Assembly: GCF_027111255.2 (NCBI RefSeq)
Contig: NZ_CP114285.2
Span: 3,348,001 to 3,412,000 of the forward strand
Reading direction: 5' to 3'
From: Flavobacterium flavigenum
GTDB lineage: Bacteria; Bacteroidota; Bacteroidia; Flavobacteriales; Flavobacteriaceae
DNA: 64,000 nucleotides
The translations under genes and the position numbers were made by a program. Shown piece by piece: positions 33,422 to 43,131 of this stretch (positions are counted from its first letter, which is position 1; each line of letters begins with the position of its first letter). Below the pieces are notes generated by a model. It was not told where the DNA came from. It ran no database searches and saw only the letters and a list, made by a program, of their open reading frames with translations.

Positions 33422-34207
33422 TTGCAATTGGAACCTACTATTACAATCACAGATACACACACGCATTTATATTCTGAAGAGTTTGATCAGGATCGTGACG
33501 AAATGATGCATCGAGCCATAAATGCCGGAGTAACCCGTTTTTTTATTCCTGCTATTGATGCTGCAGCCACACAATCTATGTATGATTTGGAGCAAAATTA
33601 TCCGGATTATGTTTTCCTGATGATGGGACTGCATCCTACTTACGTGAAAGATGACTATCTGGATGAGCTGAAACATGTTGAAACTGAACTTTCAAAACGA
33701 AAATTCTATGCCGTTGGCGAAATCGGAATCGATTTATATTGGGACAAAACGCATTTAAAAGAACAGCAAATTGCTTTTAGAAGACAAATCAAGCTGGCAA
33801 AACAATATAAATTGCCCATCGTGATTCATTGTCGTGGAGCTTTTGATGAAATTTTTGAAATTCTGGAAGAAGAAAAATCAGCTGATTTGTTTGGTATTTT
33901 TCACTGTTTTACCGGAACGTACGAACAGGCGCTACAGGCAATTTCGTATAATATGAAACTCGGAATCGGAGGTGTTGTTACATTCAAAAACGGAAAAATC
34001 GACCAATTCTTACACCAGATTGATTTAAAACATATTGTTTTAGAAACCGATTCGCCTTATCTGGCACCCATTCCGTACAGAGGTAAACGCAACGAAAGCA
34101 GTTATTTAGCAAATGTAATTGCAAAACTGGCCGAAATTTACGACCTTTCAGATACAGAAATTGCAGCAGCAACAACGCAAAACTCCAAAGACGTTTTCGG
34201 GATTTAA
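33422..34207 (+). CDS. TatD-family metal-dependent hydrolase
   Basis: A TIM-barrel phosphoesterase/DNase-type enzyme, cytoplasmic. The metal ligands are visible: DTHTHLYS (the HxH near residue 14), GEIGIDLYW (Glu near 99), VIHCRGA (His near 136), HCFTGTYEQA (His near 161) and LETDSPYL (Asp near 212). There is no ATG before the essential HxH, so the start must be TTG at 33422 or 33428, very close to the predicted transcription start. The message is therefore almost leaderless. Confidence 0.85.
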   Translation: MQLEPTITITDTHTHLYSEEFDQDRDEMMHRAINAGVTRFFIPAIDAAATQSMYDLEQNYPDYVFLMMGLHPTYVKDDYLDELKHVETELSKRKFYAVGEIGIDLYWDKTHLKEQQIAFRRQIKLAKQYKLPIVIHCRGAFDEIFEILEEEKSADLFGIFHCFTGTYEQALQAISYNMKLGIGGVVTFKNGKIDQFLHQIDLKHIVLETDSPYLAPIPYRGKRNESSYLANVIAKLAEIYDLSDTEIAAATTQNSKDVFGI

Positions 34208-34270
34208 TATGCCGATTACGATACTTTAATTTTTTTTTTGTTCTTTTGCCCACCTAAATTGATAATTATA

Positions 34271-35407
34271 ATGCAGAAATTTGACGCTATTCGACCATTT
34301 TATGATTCTGAAGTAAACGAAGCACTTCATGGAGTTGCCAATCATCCGATGATGAAAACCATGATGAATTTTACTTTTCCGGAATTAAATGATGAAGTCT
34401 GGAAAGAACAATTGAAGAAAACACACTCTATTCGTGATTTTCAATGCAATTTTATTTATCAGACCATTCAGAAAGTTCTCGAAAAAAGTTCAGAAGGGCT
34501 TACAACTTCAGGCTTTGAGAAATTAGAAAAAAACACTCCTTATTTATTTATATCCAATCACCGCGATATTTTGCTGGATACCACTTTACTGAATGTTTGT
34601 CTTTTCGAACATGGTTTGGTTATGACAGCATCTGCAATTGGTGATAATTTAGTTAAAAAAGCATTTTTGAGCACCCTCGCAAAACTGAACAGGAACTTTT
34701 TAGTTTTGAGAGGTTTAACGCCAAGAGAAATGCTGCAAAGTTCGAAATTACTGGCAGAATATATGGGGCAGTTACTGCTTCGTGAGAATCGTTCGGTTTG
34801 GATTGCACAGCGTGAAGGTCGTACCAAAGATGGAAATGACGAAACCAATCCGGGAGTTTTAAAAATGATTGCAATGGGTTCTGATGAAGCGAATCCGATG
34901 GATTATTTCAAAAAATTAAAAATCGTTCCGGTAGCAATTTCATACGAATATGATCCGACGGACGTTCTGAAAATGCCGCAATTAATGGCAGAGGCTAATA
35001 ACGAAGTGTACGTAAAAGACAAAAACGAAGATTTCATGACCATTTTAAGCGGTATCATGGGAACTAAAAAAAGAATCCATATTTCTGTTGGAGATGTTCT
35101 TGACTCTGAAATTGATCAGATTGTGGCTGAAAATGATAATTCGAACAAACAGATTCAGGCTTTGGCACAAACGATTGATGATTCTATTTTACAGAATTAC
35201 CAGTTATGGCCAACCAATTTTATTGCTTACGATATTTTAAACGAAACCAATAAATACGCTCATTTGTATAAAGAAAGTGAAAAACAGCTTTTTGAGCGTC
35301 GTTTAGAAAAGAGAATAGGAACTGACAATGGTGTTGCCAGACAAGGATTTTTGGCTATGTATGCCAATCCGGTCGTGAATAAATTGAAATATCAGGATGC
35401 CTTCTAA
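34271..35407 (+). CDS. glycerol-phosphate/lysophospholipid-type acyltransferase
   Basis: A 378-residue protein with a PlsC-type acyltransferase domain. The HX4D motif is SNHRDILLD near residue 96, followed by a substrate motif LRGLTPREML and the QREGRTKDGND block near 180-190. The length exceeds PlsC, so it belongs to the larger group found in Bacteroidota. The ATG at 34271 is preferred over one at 34238 because the latter would code for a short, atypical extension. The next gene overlaps its end by 11 bases. Confidence 0.78.
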   Translation: MQKFDAIRPFYDSEVNEALHGVANHPMMKTMMNFTFPELNDEVWKEQLKKTHSIRDFQCNFIYQTIQKVLEKSSEGLTTSGFEKLEKNTPYLFISNHRDILLDTTLLNVCLFEHGLVMTASAIGDNLVKKAFLSTLAKLNRNFLVLRGLTPREMLQSSKLLAEYMGQLLLRENRSVWIAQREGRTKDGNDETNPGVLKMIAMGSDEANPMDYFKKLKIVPVAISYEYDPTDVLKMPQLMAEANNEVYVKDKNEDFMTILSGIMGTKKRIHISVGDVLDSEIDQIVAENDNSNKQIQALAQTIDDSILQNYQLWPTNFIAYDILNETNKYAHLYKESEKQLFERRLEKRIGTDNGVARQGFLAMYANPVVNKLKYQDAF

Positions 35408-36434
35408 AGCTAAAATACTCTTAATTTATACCGGTGGAACCATCGGGATGAGCAAAGACTTTGAAACAGGGGCGCTTAAAGCTTTTGATTTCGGAAAACT
35501 ACTTAAAAATATCCCCGAAATAAAACAACTGGACTGCGAAATCGAAACGGTCTCATTTGAAAATCCAATTGATTCTTCGAATATGAATCCTCAAATGTGG
35601 GCCAAAATCGCTACTATTATTGAGGAAAATTACAATATGTTTGACGGATTTGTAGTGCTTCACGGTTCAGATACGATGTCATATTCGGCATCAGCATTGA
35701 GTTTTATGCTTGAAAATCTGGCTAAACCTGTTGTGTTTACAGGTTCACAATTGCCAATTGGTGATTTGCGTACTGATGCCAAAGAAAACCTGATTACAGC
35801 CATTCAGATTGCTTCACTTCAGGAAGACGGAAAGCCTGTTATAACTGAAGTCTGTCTGTATTTCGAATATAAATTATACCGGGGAAACCGAACGTCAAAA
35901 GTAAATGCGGAACATTTCAGGGCTTTTACAGCACCCAATTATCCGGAACTGGTAGAATCCGGCGTACACTTAAAATTAAACCGGCATTTATTTCTTCCGG
36001 TAAAAACCGATGCAAAACTGATTGTCCATAAAAACCTGGATAATCATGTAGCGATTATAAAAATGTTTCCCGGGATGAGCGAAACTGTTCTGGCTTCCAT
36101 TTTAGCGACTAAAGATTTAAAAGGAGTTGTTCTGGAAACCTATGGTTCAGGAAATGCACCAACCGAAGACTGGTTTTTAAACCTGATAAAAAAAGCAATT
36201 CAGAGTGGAATGCATATCGTGAATGTAACCCAATGCTCCGGTGGAAGTGTCAACATGGGACAATATGAAACCAGTACAGCTTTGAAGTCGCTGGGAGTTA
36301 TTTCCGGAAAAGATATTACAACGGAAGCGGCTATTACTAAGCTGATGTATCTGCTGGGACATACAGTAAGTATTCCGCAAAACGAATTTAAAACGATTTT
36401 TGAAACGGCTTTGCGTGGCGAGATTTCGCTATAG
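35397..36434 (+). CDS. ansA: L-asparaginase, type I (cytoplasmic)
   Basis: Hydrolyses asparagine to aspartate and ammonia. The two active-site threonine motifs are present: IYTGGTIGM near residue 10-18 and VLHGSDTMSYSASAL near 83-97, with the Lys of the catalytic triad in RTDAKEN. There is no signal peptide, which fits the type I enzyme. Length 345 residues is normal. It overlaps the acyltransferase gene by 11 bases, which implies coupled translation. Confidence 0.92.
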   Translation: MPSKAKILLIYTGGTIGMSKDFETGALKAFDFGKLLKNIPEIKQLDCEIETVSFENPIDSSNMNPQMWAKIATIIEENYNMFDGFVVLHGSDTMSYSASALSFMLENLAKPVVFTGSQLPIGDLRTDAKENLITAIQIASLQEDGKPVITEVCLYFEYKLYRGNRTSKVNAEHFRAFTAPNYPELVESGVHLKLNRHLFLPVKTDAKLIVHKNLDNHVAIIKMFPGMSETVLASILATKDLKGVVLETYGSGNAPTEDWFLNLIKKAIQSGMHIVNVTQCSGGSVNMGQYETSTALKSLGVISGKDITTEAAITKLMYLLGHTVSIPQNEFKTIFETALRGEISL

Positions 36435-36529
36435 CCGGTTTATTTTAGATAAATAAGACAAGTATTGAAAGGAATTTTTAAAAATGCTTTTCTAACTCGT
36501 TTTTTTTCATGTTATTTGCAAACCAAAAT

Positions 36530-36616
36530 AGAGAGGTGTCCGAGTGGTTGAAGGAGCTAGCCTGGAAAGCTAGTATATGGGTAACTGTATCGAGGGTTCG
36601 AATCCCTTCCTCTCTG
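36530..36616 (+). tRNA. tRNA-Ser (GGA)
   Basis: A class II tRNA of 87 bases. The acceptor arm AGAGAGG pairs with CCTCTCT (36609-36615) and the discriminator is G, as for tRNA-Ser. The anticodon stem CTAGC/GCTAG holds a seven-base loop with GGA. A long variable arm follows, then the T arm GAGGG-TTCGAAT-CCCTT. CCA is not encoded. Its 3' end is repeated at the far end of the downstream restriction island. Confidence 0.93.
36606..36616 (+). repeat. left attachment-like repeat (tRNA-Ser 3' end)
   Basis: CTTCCTCTCTG at the 3' end of the tRNA, matched exactly at 44752-44762. With flanking bases the match is 14 of 16 (36601-36616 against 44747-44762). Confidence 0.6.
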
Positions 36617-36654
36617 CGAGATAAAATCTTCGGATTAAGATTTTAAATATATAG

Positions 36655-36694
36655 CCCAATTTTACACATAAAAATGTAGAATTGGGTTTTTTTT
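36655..36694 (+). terminator. terminator after tRNA-Ser
   Basis: Stem CCCAATTTTACA against TGTAGAATTGGG with one wobble pair and an 8-base loop, then eight T. A smaller hairpin of AAAATCTT arms lies just before it (36623-36644). Confidence 0.88.
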
Positions 36695-36752
36695 ACTTCA
36701 ATTAATTACTTTAATCCTTTGGTTATCGTTATCGGTTAAAAAAATATTTAAC

Positions 36753-36760
36753 TACTTTTG
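36753..36760 (+). promoter_or_regulatory. -7 element for the restriction operon
   Basis: TACTTTTG, 42 bp before the hsdR ATG. Directly upstream is a small palindrome GTTAAA-N6-TTTAAC (36735-36752) that a regulator could use. No -33 TTG is present at normal spacing. Confidence 0.5.
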
Positions 36761-36802
36761 AGTAATAATGTATGTTTATAAATGAATCATTTTTTACATT
36801 AA

Positions 36803-39793
36803 ATGACAAAAGAGACACATATTGAAGAGAGCTTACTTACAAAGCTAAAAGATTTAAAATACATTTATCGTGCTGATATACGTGACAGATTTTCTCTTGA
36901 GCAAAACTTTCGTGAAAAATTTGAAGCACTAAATCGGGTTCGTTTAAGTAATTCAGAATTCGCACGATTACGGGATGAAATCATTACTCAGGATGTTTTT
37001 GCAGCGTCAAAAACACTTCGTGGAAAAAATTATTTTCAGCGTGAAGATGGAACTCCGTTGCATTATACTTTGGTTAATATCAAAGACTGGTGCAAAAATG
37101 ATTATGAAGTAATTAGCCAGTTGAGAATAAATACAGAAAATAGCAATCATCGCTATGACGTAATTATTTTGATTAATGGTTTACCAATTGTTCAGATAGA
37201 ACTGAAAGGAATCAGCATCTCGCCAAGACAGGCAATGCAACAAATTGTCGATTATAAAAATGACGCAGGAAATGGATATACCAATTCATTGATGTGCTTT
37301 ATGCAGATGTTTATTGTCAGTAATCAATCGAATACGTATTATTTTGCCAATAACAGAAATCAACATTTTCAGTTTAATGCAGATGAACAGTTTCTGCCTG
37401 TTTATCAATTAGCTGATGAAAGCAATAAGAAAATTACAAATCTTGCGTTATTTGCCGATAAATTTTTGTCTAAATGCACTTTAGGCGAAATGATCAGCAA
37501 GTATATGGTTTTGGTAGAAAGTGAGCAAAAACTTTTGATAATGCGGCCCTATCAAATCTATGCTGTAAAAGCTATTGTAGATTGTATCAATCAAAATCGT
37601 GGCAATGGTTATATTTGGCACACAACAGGAAGTGGAAAAACCTTAACTTCTTTCAAAGCCTCAACTTTACTAAAAGAAAACCCTGAGATTGATAAATGTT
37701 TATTTGTTGTAGACAGAAAAGACTTAGACAGACAAACCCGTGAAGAGTTCAATAAATTTCAGGAAGGAAGTGTTGAAGAAAACACCAATACCGAAAGCTT
37801 AGTGAGACGTTTACTATCTTCTGATTACTCTGATAAAGTCATCGTTACCACCATTCAAAAATTAGGCTTGGCACTTGATGATACCAAAAATTACAAAGAG
37901 CGATTAAAGCATCTGAGCGATAGCAGAATGGCAATTATTTTTGATGAATGTCATCGTTCTCAATTTGGAGAAAACCATAAAGCCATTAAAGAGTTTTTCC
38001 CGAAAGCGCAGTTATTTGGTTTTACGGGAACTCCAATTTTTCCGGATAATTCAAATTATACAATTCGGGAAGGTGAAGAAGCTACCTATAAGACTACCGA
38101 ATCTATTTTTGAAAAAGAACTGCACGCTTACACCATAACACATGCCATTGAAGATAAGAACGTACTGCGTTTTCATATCGACTATTACAAGGGACAGGGA
38201 GAAATAAATCCAAAACCCGGCGAAGCTATTTCACAGCAGGCGGTTGTAGATGCTATTTTAGAAAAGCATGATTCGGCTACTAACCATAGAAAATTCAATG
38301 CAGTTTTTGCAACAGCTTCAATTAATAATGCTATTGAATATTACCGCTTATTTAAACTCGCCCAACAGAAAAAATCAGAGGCAGACGGTGATTATGTTCC
38401 TTTAAATATTGCTTGCGTATTCTCTCCGCCTGCACAACTAATGGCAAAAGAAGGCGAACAAAAAAATGCCGAAGACATCAAGCAGTTACAGGAAGATTTG
38501 CAACAGGAAAAGTTCGACAATCAATCCAATCCTGAAGAAAAAAAGAAAGCACTGATTGAAATTATTGAAGATTACAATAAACAATTTGGTACCAATCATA
38601 ACATCAATGAGTTTGACGCATACTATCAAAATGTACAAGCGCGAATAAAAGACCAGAAATGGGCAAATAAGGAACTTCCGCATAAAAAGAAAATAGACAT
38701 TACCATTGTGGTTGATATGCTGCTTACCGGTTTTGATTCTAAGTTTCTAAATACTTTATATGTAGATAAAAACCTGAAATACCACGGATTGATTCAGGCA
38801 TTTTCCCGAACCAACCGCGTGCTGAACGACACAAAACCTTATGGAAATATTTTAGATTTTCGTTCACAGCAGGAACAGGTAAACCAGGCAATTGCTTTAT
38901 TTTCTGGTGAAAAATCAGAAGACAAAGCCATTAAAATCTGGATGGTTGATCCTGCTCCGGTAGTTATTGAAGAATACAAAAAAGCGGTTGAAGCTTTAGG
39001 TGTTTTTATGGAAGAAAACAATTTGGTCAACGATCCTTCTGAAGTGTATAACTTAAGAGGCGACACTGCAAAAATCACTTTTGTAAAAAACTTTAAAGAA
39101 GTTCAGAGATTAAAAACGCAGTTAGACCAATACACCGACTTAGACGAAACACAAAAAGAAGTTATTGAAACCATCTTGCCTGTCGATCGCTTACAGTCGT
39201 TTAGAAGTTCTTATTTAGAAACGGCTAAGCAATTTAAAGCCATCCAAGACAAAGAGGGTAACAACGCACCAGAAGACATTCAGCAACTGGATTTTGAATT
39301 TGTATTATTTGCTTCTGCGGTGATTGATTATGATTATATAATGAATCTCGTAGCAGATAACCTGCAGATGAAACCGTCTAAACAAAAAATGAGTAAAGAC
39401 GAAATCATCTGTTTGCTGAGCGCTACTGCCAATTTAATGGAAGAACAGGAAGATTTAGCTGATTATATCAATAGTTTAGACTGGAACAAAGGGCAGGATG
39501 TGGACAAACTGCGCGCTGGCTACCAAAAATTTAAAGACGAAAAAAACGATAAAATATTAACCAATATTGCAATTATTCACGGTTTACAAACGGCCAATTT
39601 AAAAGCATTTGTAGCCAACATTATGAGCCGGAAGATTTTTGACGGTGAAAAACTGACTGATTTGTTAGAACCTTTAGAACTGAACTGGAAAGAGCGAAGC
39701 GTAAAAGAACAAGCTCTTATGACGGATTTGATACCGCTATTAAAAAAGCAAGCCCAAGGGCAAGAAATATCTGGACTTACGGCTTATGAATAA
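36803..39793 (+). CDS. hsdR: type I restriction enzyme, R (translocase/nuclease) subunit
   Basis: A 996-residue subunit that cuts unmodified DNA after ATP-driven translocation. The N-terminal nuclease domain shows the PD-(D/E)xK core YDVIILIN...QIELKG near residues 115-135. The SF2 motor has Walker A TTGSGKT (near 274), the DECH box (near 381), TGTP (motif III, near 410) and motif VI FSRTNRVLN (near 670). It is the first gene of the island and overlaps the DUF1016 gene by 8 bases. It looks intact. Confidence 0.95.
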   Translation: MTKETHIEESLLTKLKDLKYIYRADIRDRFSLEQNFREKFEALNRVRLSNSEFARLRDEIITQDVFAASKTLRGKNYFQREDGTPLHYTLVNIKDWCKNDYEVISQLRINTENSNHRYDVIILINGLPIVQIELKGISISPRQAMQQIVDYKNDAGNGYTNSLMCFMQMFIVSNQSNTYYFANNRNQHFQFNADEQFLPVYQLADESNKKITNLALFADKFLSKCTLGEMISKYMVLVESEQKLLIMRPYQIYAVKAIVDCINQNRGNGYIWHTTGSGKTLTSFKASTLLKENPEIDKCLFVVDRKDLDRQTREEFNKFQEGSVEENTNTESLVRRLLSSDYSDKVIVTTIQKLGLALDDTKNYKERLKHLSDSRMAIIFDECHRSQFGENHKAIKEFFPKAQLFGFTGTPIFPDNSNYTIREGEEATYKTTESIFEKELHAYTITHAIEDKNVLRFHIDYYKGQGEINPKPGEAISQQAVVDAILEKHDSATNHRKFNAVFATASINNAIEYYRLFKLAQQKKSEADGDYVPLNIACVFSPPAQLMAKEGEQKNAEDIKQLQEDLQQEKFDNQSNPEEKKKALIEIIEDYNKQFGTNHNINEFDAYYQNVQARIKDQKWANKELPHKKKIDITIVVDMLLTGFDSKFLNTLYVDKNLKYHGLIQAFSRTNRVLNDTKPYGNILDFRSQQEQVNQAIALFSGEKSEDKAIKIWMVDPAPVVIEEYKKAVEALGVFMEENNLVNDPSEVYNLRGDTAKITFVKNFKEVQRLKTQLDQYTDLDETQKEVIETILPVDRLQSFRSSYLETAKQFKAIQDKEGNNAPEDIQQLDFEFVLFASAVIDYDYIMNLVADNLQMKPSKQKMSKDEIICLLSATANLMEEQEDLADYINSLDWNKGQDVDKLRAGYQKFKDEKNDKILTNIAIIHGLQTANLKAFVANIMSRKIFDGEKLTDLLEPLELNWKERSVKEQALMTDLIPLLKKQAQGQEISGLTAYE

Positions 39794-40817
39794 AAAAGAA
39801 ATAACAGCGATCAATAAAAATGAGTATGATGTACTATTCAATCAGGCTGTAGCAGAGATTCACGCGACAAGGAGTCTTGTCGCGAGACAATTGAATAGTG
39901 CCACTACTTCTATTTATTGGAATTTAGGCAAACTACTTTTTGAAAAACAATTGGCAGAAGGGTACGGCAGTGGCATTGTTGGTCAATTGTCTGTTGACCT
40001 CAAAAGCAAATTTCCCGATATGGGCCTGTCTCCCCGTAACCTATGGGATATGAAACGTTTTTATGAAAGGTATCATCTGGCAGGTGAAAAACTGCGACGA
40101 TGCGTCGCAGTTTTGCCGTGGCGACATAATTTGTTGTTATTAAGCAAGATACAATCCTTTGAAGAAGTTGAATTTTATGCCAACGAAGCCGTAACCAAAG
40201 GCTGGAGTAGAGACCTGTTGCTCAATGCTATAAAAATGGACCATTACGCCCACGTTCAAAAGCAAATCAAATCACACAATTTTAACGATACACTTTCCCC
40301 AGTTGATGCAGACTATGCCAACGAAGTTTTTAAAGACACCTACAATCTTGGTTTTTTAGGAATAACTGAAAACGTAAAAGAACTGGAATTAGAAAAAAGA
40401 TTGGTAGAAAAAATTAAATCTTTTGTTTTAGAATTAGGAAAAGGTTTTTCTTTTATCGGTAACCAATACCGATTAGAATACAACCAAAAAGAATATTTTG
40501 TAGATATGCTTTTTTTTCACAGAGGTATGCAATCTTTGGTAGCTATTGAACTGAAAATAGGAAGTTTCAAAGCTGAATATGTGGGAAAAATGAACCTTTA
40601 TCTTTCCTTACTCGATAAATTCGAAAAAGGCACAAACGAAAACCCATCTGTTGGTATTATCCTTTGTGCAGACAAAGACCATCTGGATGTAGAAATTGCA
40701 TTGCAAGACATCAACAAACCTATTGGTGTGGCAGAATACCAACTACTATTACCAAAAGAAGAACTCCAAACCTTAGTGTTAAACGAATTAAATGCAAATA
40801 ATGAGCAACCAAAATAA
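39786..40817 (+). CDS. DUF1016 (YhcG-type) PD-(D/E)XK nuclease
   Basis: A 343-residue protein with an N-terminal DUF1016 DNA-binding region (LYW-like SIYWNLGKLL and VLPWRHNLLLL) and a C-terminal PD-(D/E)xK nuclease fold (EYFVDMLFFHRGMQSLVAIELKIGSF), with Asp, Glu and Lys in place. Such proteins often travel with type I systems, but their role is not settled. It overlaps hsdR by 8 bases and hsdS by 17. Two near-perfect DNA palindromes lie within the coding sequence (39863-39884 and 40088-40114). Confidence 0.88.
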   Translation: MNKKEITAINKNEYDVLFNQAVAEIHATRSLVARQLNSATTSIYWNLGKLLFEKQLAEGYGSGIVGQLSVDLKSKFPDMGLSPRNLWDMKRFYERYHLAGEKLRRCVAVLPWRHNLLLLSKIQSFEEVEFYANEAVTKGWSRDLLLNAIKMDHYAHVQKQIKSHNFNDTLSPVDADYANEVFKDTYNLGFLGITENVKELELEKRLVEKIKSFVLELGKGFSFIGNQYRLEYNQKEYFVDMLFFHRGMQSLVAIELKIGSFKAEYVGKMNLYLSLLDKFEKGTNENPSVGIILCADKDHLDVEIALQDINKPIGVAEYQLLLPKEELQTLVLNELNANNEQPK

Positions 40818-42051
40818 ATTTATTCCTGAATTACGTTTTCCTGATTTTGAAAATGATAAGGAATGGAAAAATAGCACTATTGGCGAAATAGGCAAATTTT
40901 ACTACGGAAAAAGCGCGCCAAAATGGTCATTATCTTCTGATGCGCCAACGTTTTGTGTAAGATATGGCGAATTATATACCAAGTTTGATACTATTATCTC
41001 TGAAATTAAATCACGAACAAACATCGACCCAAGCGATTTAAGATTTAGTAAAGGAGGTGAAATTCTTGTGCCCCGTGTAGGAGAAGTTGCAAAAGATTTT
41101 GCATCTCATTGTTGTTATCTACCATTTCCAAATGTTGCAATTGGTGAAATGATTAGTGTATATGAAACAAAAGAATATCCAATTTTCTACACTTATTATT
41201 TCAGGACATTAGAAAAGGAGTTTGCTCGAGTGGTTGAAGGACAAAATGTTAAAAACTTATATTATGTAAATTTAGAGCCAATCGTTATTGGAAAGCCTTC
41301 TATTGATGAACAAAAAAAAATAGCAGACTGCCTTTCTTCATTAGATGAATTAATAACCGCTCACACCAATAAATTAGAAACCTTAAAAACCTACAAAAAA
41401 GGATTGATGCAAAACCTTTTTACACAAGAAGGAGAAAAAGTGCCGAAGTTGAGGTTTAAGGAGTTTGAGAAAGATGGGGAGTGGAAAATAGAAAGGTTAG
41501 ATAAAGTCGCTGAAATAATTACTGGAAATACTCCAAGTACTATTGAAACACAATATTACAATGGTGAAAAATTATTTGTTTCTCCTGCTGATATTAATGA
41601 TAATAGACATATTACAAATACCAAGACTAAATTAAGTGATTTAGGATTTTCTAAAACAAGAAAAATAAAAGAAAATAGCGTTTTATTTGTTTGTATAGGT
41701 TCAACAATTGGGAAAATTGCTCAAAGTAAAGTTGAATGTGCTACAAATCAGCAAATAAACTCTTTGACTTGTTTTGAAAACTATTCCAACGATTTTTTAT
41801 ATTCAGTTTTAGAGTACAACGCTTCTAACATTGCTGATATGGCAGGGAATCACGCAGTTCCTTTAATAAATAAATCAGCATTTTCAGCCATAGAATTAAA
41901 ATTTCCACCGTCATTAAAAGAACAGAAAAAAATAGCTGAAACCCTTTCATCGGTGGATAGCTTAATCAAAGAACAGTCAAATAAAATTGAGCAATTAAAA
42001 TTACATAAAAAAGGATTAATGCAAGGGTTGTTTCCTAAAGTAAGAAATTAA
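40801..42051 (+). CDS. hsdS: type I restriction specificity subunit
   Basis: A 416-residue DNA-recognition subunit. It has two target-recognition halves with matching layout: each opens with an ELRFPDFENDKEW- or KLRFKEFEKDGEW-type stretch and ends in a conserved helix (LKTYKKGLMQNLFT; LKLHKKGLMQGLF). The halves read the two parts of a split recognition site. The ATG at 40801 (MSNQNK) is taken; 40792 in the same frame adds only three residues. The target sequence cannot be read off. Confidence 0.93.
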   Translation: MSNQNKFIPELRFPDFENDKEWKNSTIGEIGKFYYGKSAPKWSLSSDAPTFCVRYGELYTKFDTIISEIKSRTNIDPSDLRFSKGGEILVPRVGEVAKDFASHCCYLPFPNVAIGEMISVYETKEYPIFYTYYFRTLEKEFARVVEGQNVKNLYYVNLEPIVIGKPSIDEQKKIADCLSSLDELITAHTNKLETLKTYKKGLMQNLFTQEGEKVPKLRFKEFEKDGEWKIERLDKVAEIITGNTPSTIETQYYNGEKLFVSPADINDNRHITNTKTKLSDLGFSKTRKIKENSVLFVCIGSTIGKIAQSKVECATNQQINSLTCFENYSNDFLYSVLEYNASNIADMAGNHAVPLINKSAFSAIELKFPPSLKEQKKIAETLSSVDSLIKEQSNKIEQLKLHKKGLMQGLFPKVRN

Positions 42052-42054
42052 AAT

Positions 42055-43125
42055 ATGAGTACATTAACTGAAATAGCTCAGGAATTAAAAGATACGAAGG
42101 AAAAAATCATTCTTGTTTACGCTTTTAACGCAACAGGTAAAACCCGTTTATCTGTTGAGTATAAAAACGTAACTAAGACTGAAGAGGGAAATCATACAGG
42201 AGTTTATTACAATGCCTTTAGTGAAGATTTGTTTGTATGGGACAATGATGAACCAAATGACAATCAAAATATAAAACTGGATATTGTATCAAGTTCATTA
42301 AATCAATTTCATTCATTATTACTTGATACTGATATACTAGAAGAAACTTTAGCATTATACCATCCAAGATATAAATTCAGTTTAAATCTTTATGAGGATG
42401 GAGACAGAGAAAAAGGTATTCATTCGGTTACTTTTTATGTAGATGATGAAAATACAAACCCAATAAAAATCTCCCGAGGAGAAGAAAGAATTTTTATCTG
42501 GTGTTTTTTTATAGCCTTATTTGAAACGGATTCCTGGACAGGTGTTCAGGACGCTCATTTTTTCATTGACGATCCTGTTTCTAGTATGGATGACCATAAT
42601 ATCTTTTTGACAGCAGAATCTATTATGAAGTTGATTGTTGATACCTTTCCAAAAAAACAGATAATAGTTACAACCCATCATATAGGATTGTTTTCTATAC
42701 TATTTGATAGGTTAAGTAAAGGCGAAAAAAGTGACAAGTACAAAAAGAATTCAAAATTCTTTATGCTGAAAAAACAAAACAAAGAATTAGAATTAAAACC
42801 GTTTAACAAGGAAGTCTTTCTTTTTCATTTGCATCTATTACAAGTATTAGATGAAGCTAAAAAAGCAAATGAACTCTACACTTTTCATTATGTTCTTTTA
42901 CGGCAGCTATTAGAGAATATTACTTCATTCATTGGTACAAGTCAAATTAAGATGCTGTTACAAGAAATAGAAATAGAAAAACCCGAAGATATCATTATGA
43001 TGATTAATTCAGTATCTCACACTAGAGTTTTTGCTCCTAATATTAGTGAAATGAATGAAGAACAGATAAGAGTATTTAGTGAAGTTTTTGATAAGCTTGT
43101 AACTAAGTATAATTTCAAATTTTAA
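42055..43125 (+). CDS. PrrC/RloC-like ATPase, candidate anticodon nuclease
   Basis: A 356-residue ABC-type ATPase between hsdS and hsdM. Motifs: a Walker A-like FNATGKTR (near 25-31), a signature ISRGEER (near 140-146), Walker B HFFIDDPVSSMDD (near 168-180) and an H-switch TTHH (near 205). The C-terminal part holds Arg283 and Glu287 (RQLLE) and His322 (NSVSHTR), a spacing R-x3-E-x34-H. PrrC and RloC anticodon nucleases have an Arg-Glu-His triad of this form after an ABC ATPase, and PrrC is encoded inside a type I restriction locus. This one is shorter and lacks the RloC zinc-hook. The nuclease role is inference. Confidence 0.65.
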   Translation: MSTLTEIAQELKDTKEKIILVYAFNATGKTRLSVEYKNVTKTEEGNHTGVYYNAFSEDLFVWDNDEPNDNQNIKLDIVSSSLNQFHSLLLDTDILEETLALYHPRYKFSLNLYEDGDREKGIHSVTFYVDDENTNPIKISRGEERIFIWCFFIALFETDSWTGVQDAHFFIDDPVSSMDDHNIFLTAESIMKLIVDTFPKKQIIVTTHHIGLFSILFDRLSKGEKSDKYKKNSKFFMLKKQNKELELKPFNKEVFLFHLHLLQVLDEAKKANELYTFHYVLLRQLLENITSFIGTSQIKMLLQEIEIEKPEDIIMMINSVSHTRVFAPNISEMNEEQIRVFSEVFDKLVTKYNFKF

Positions 43126-43131
43126 TTGAAA

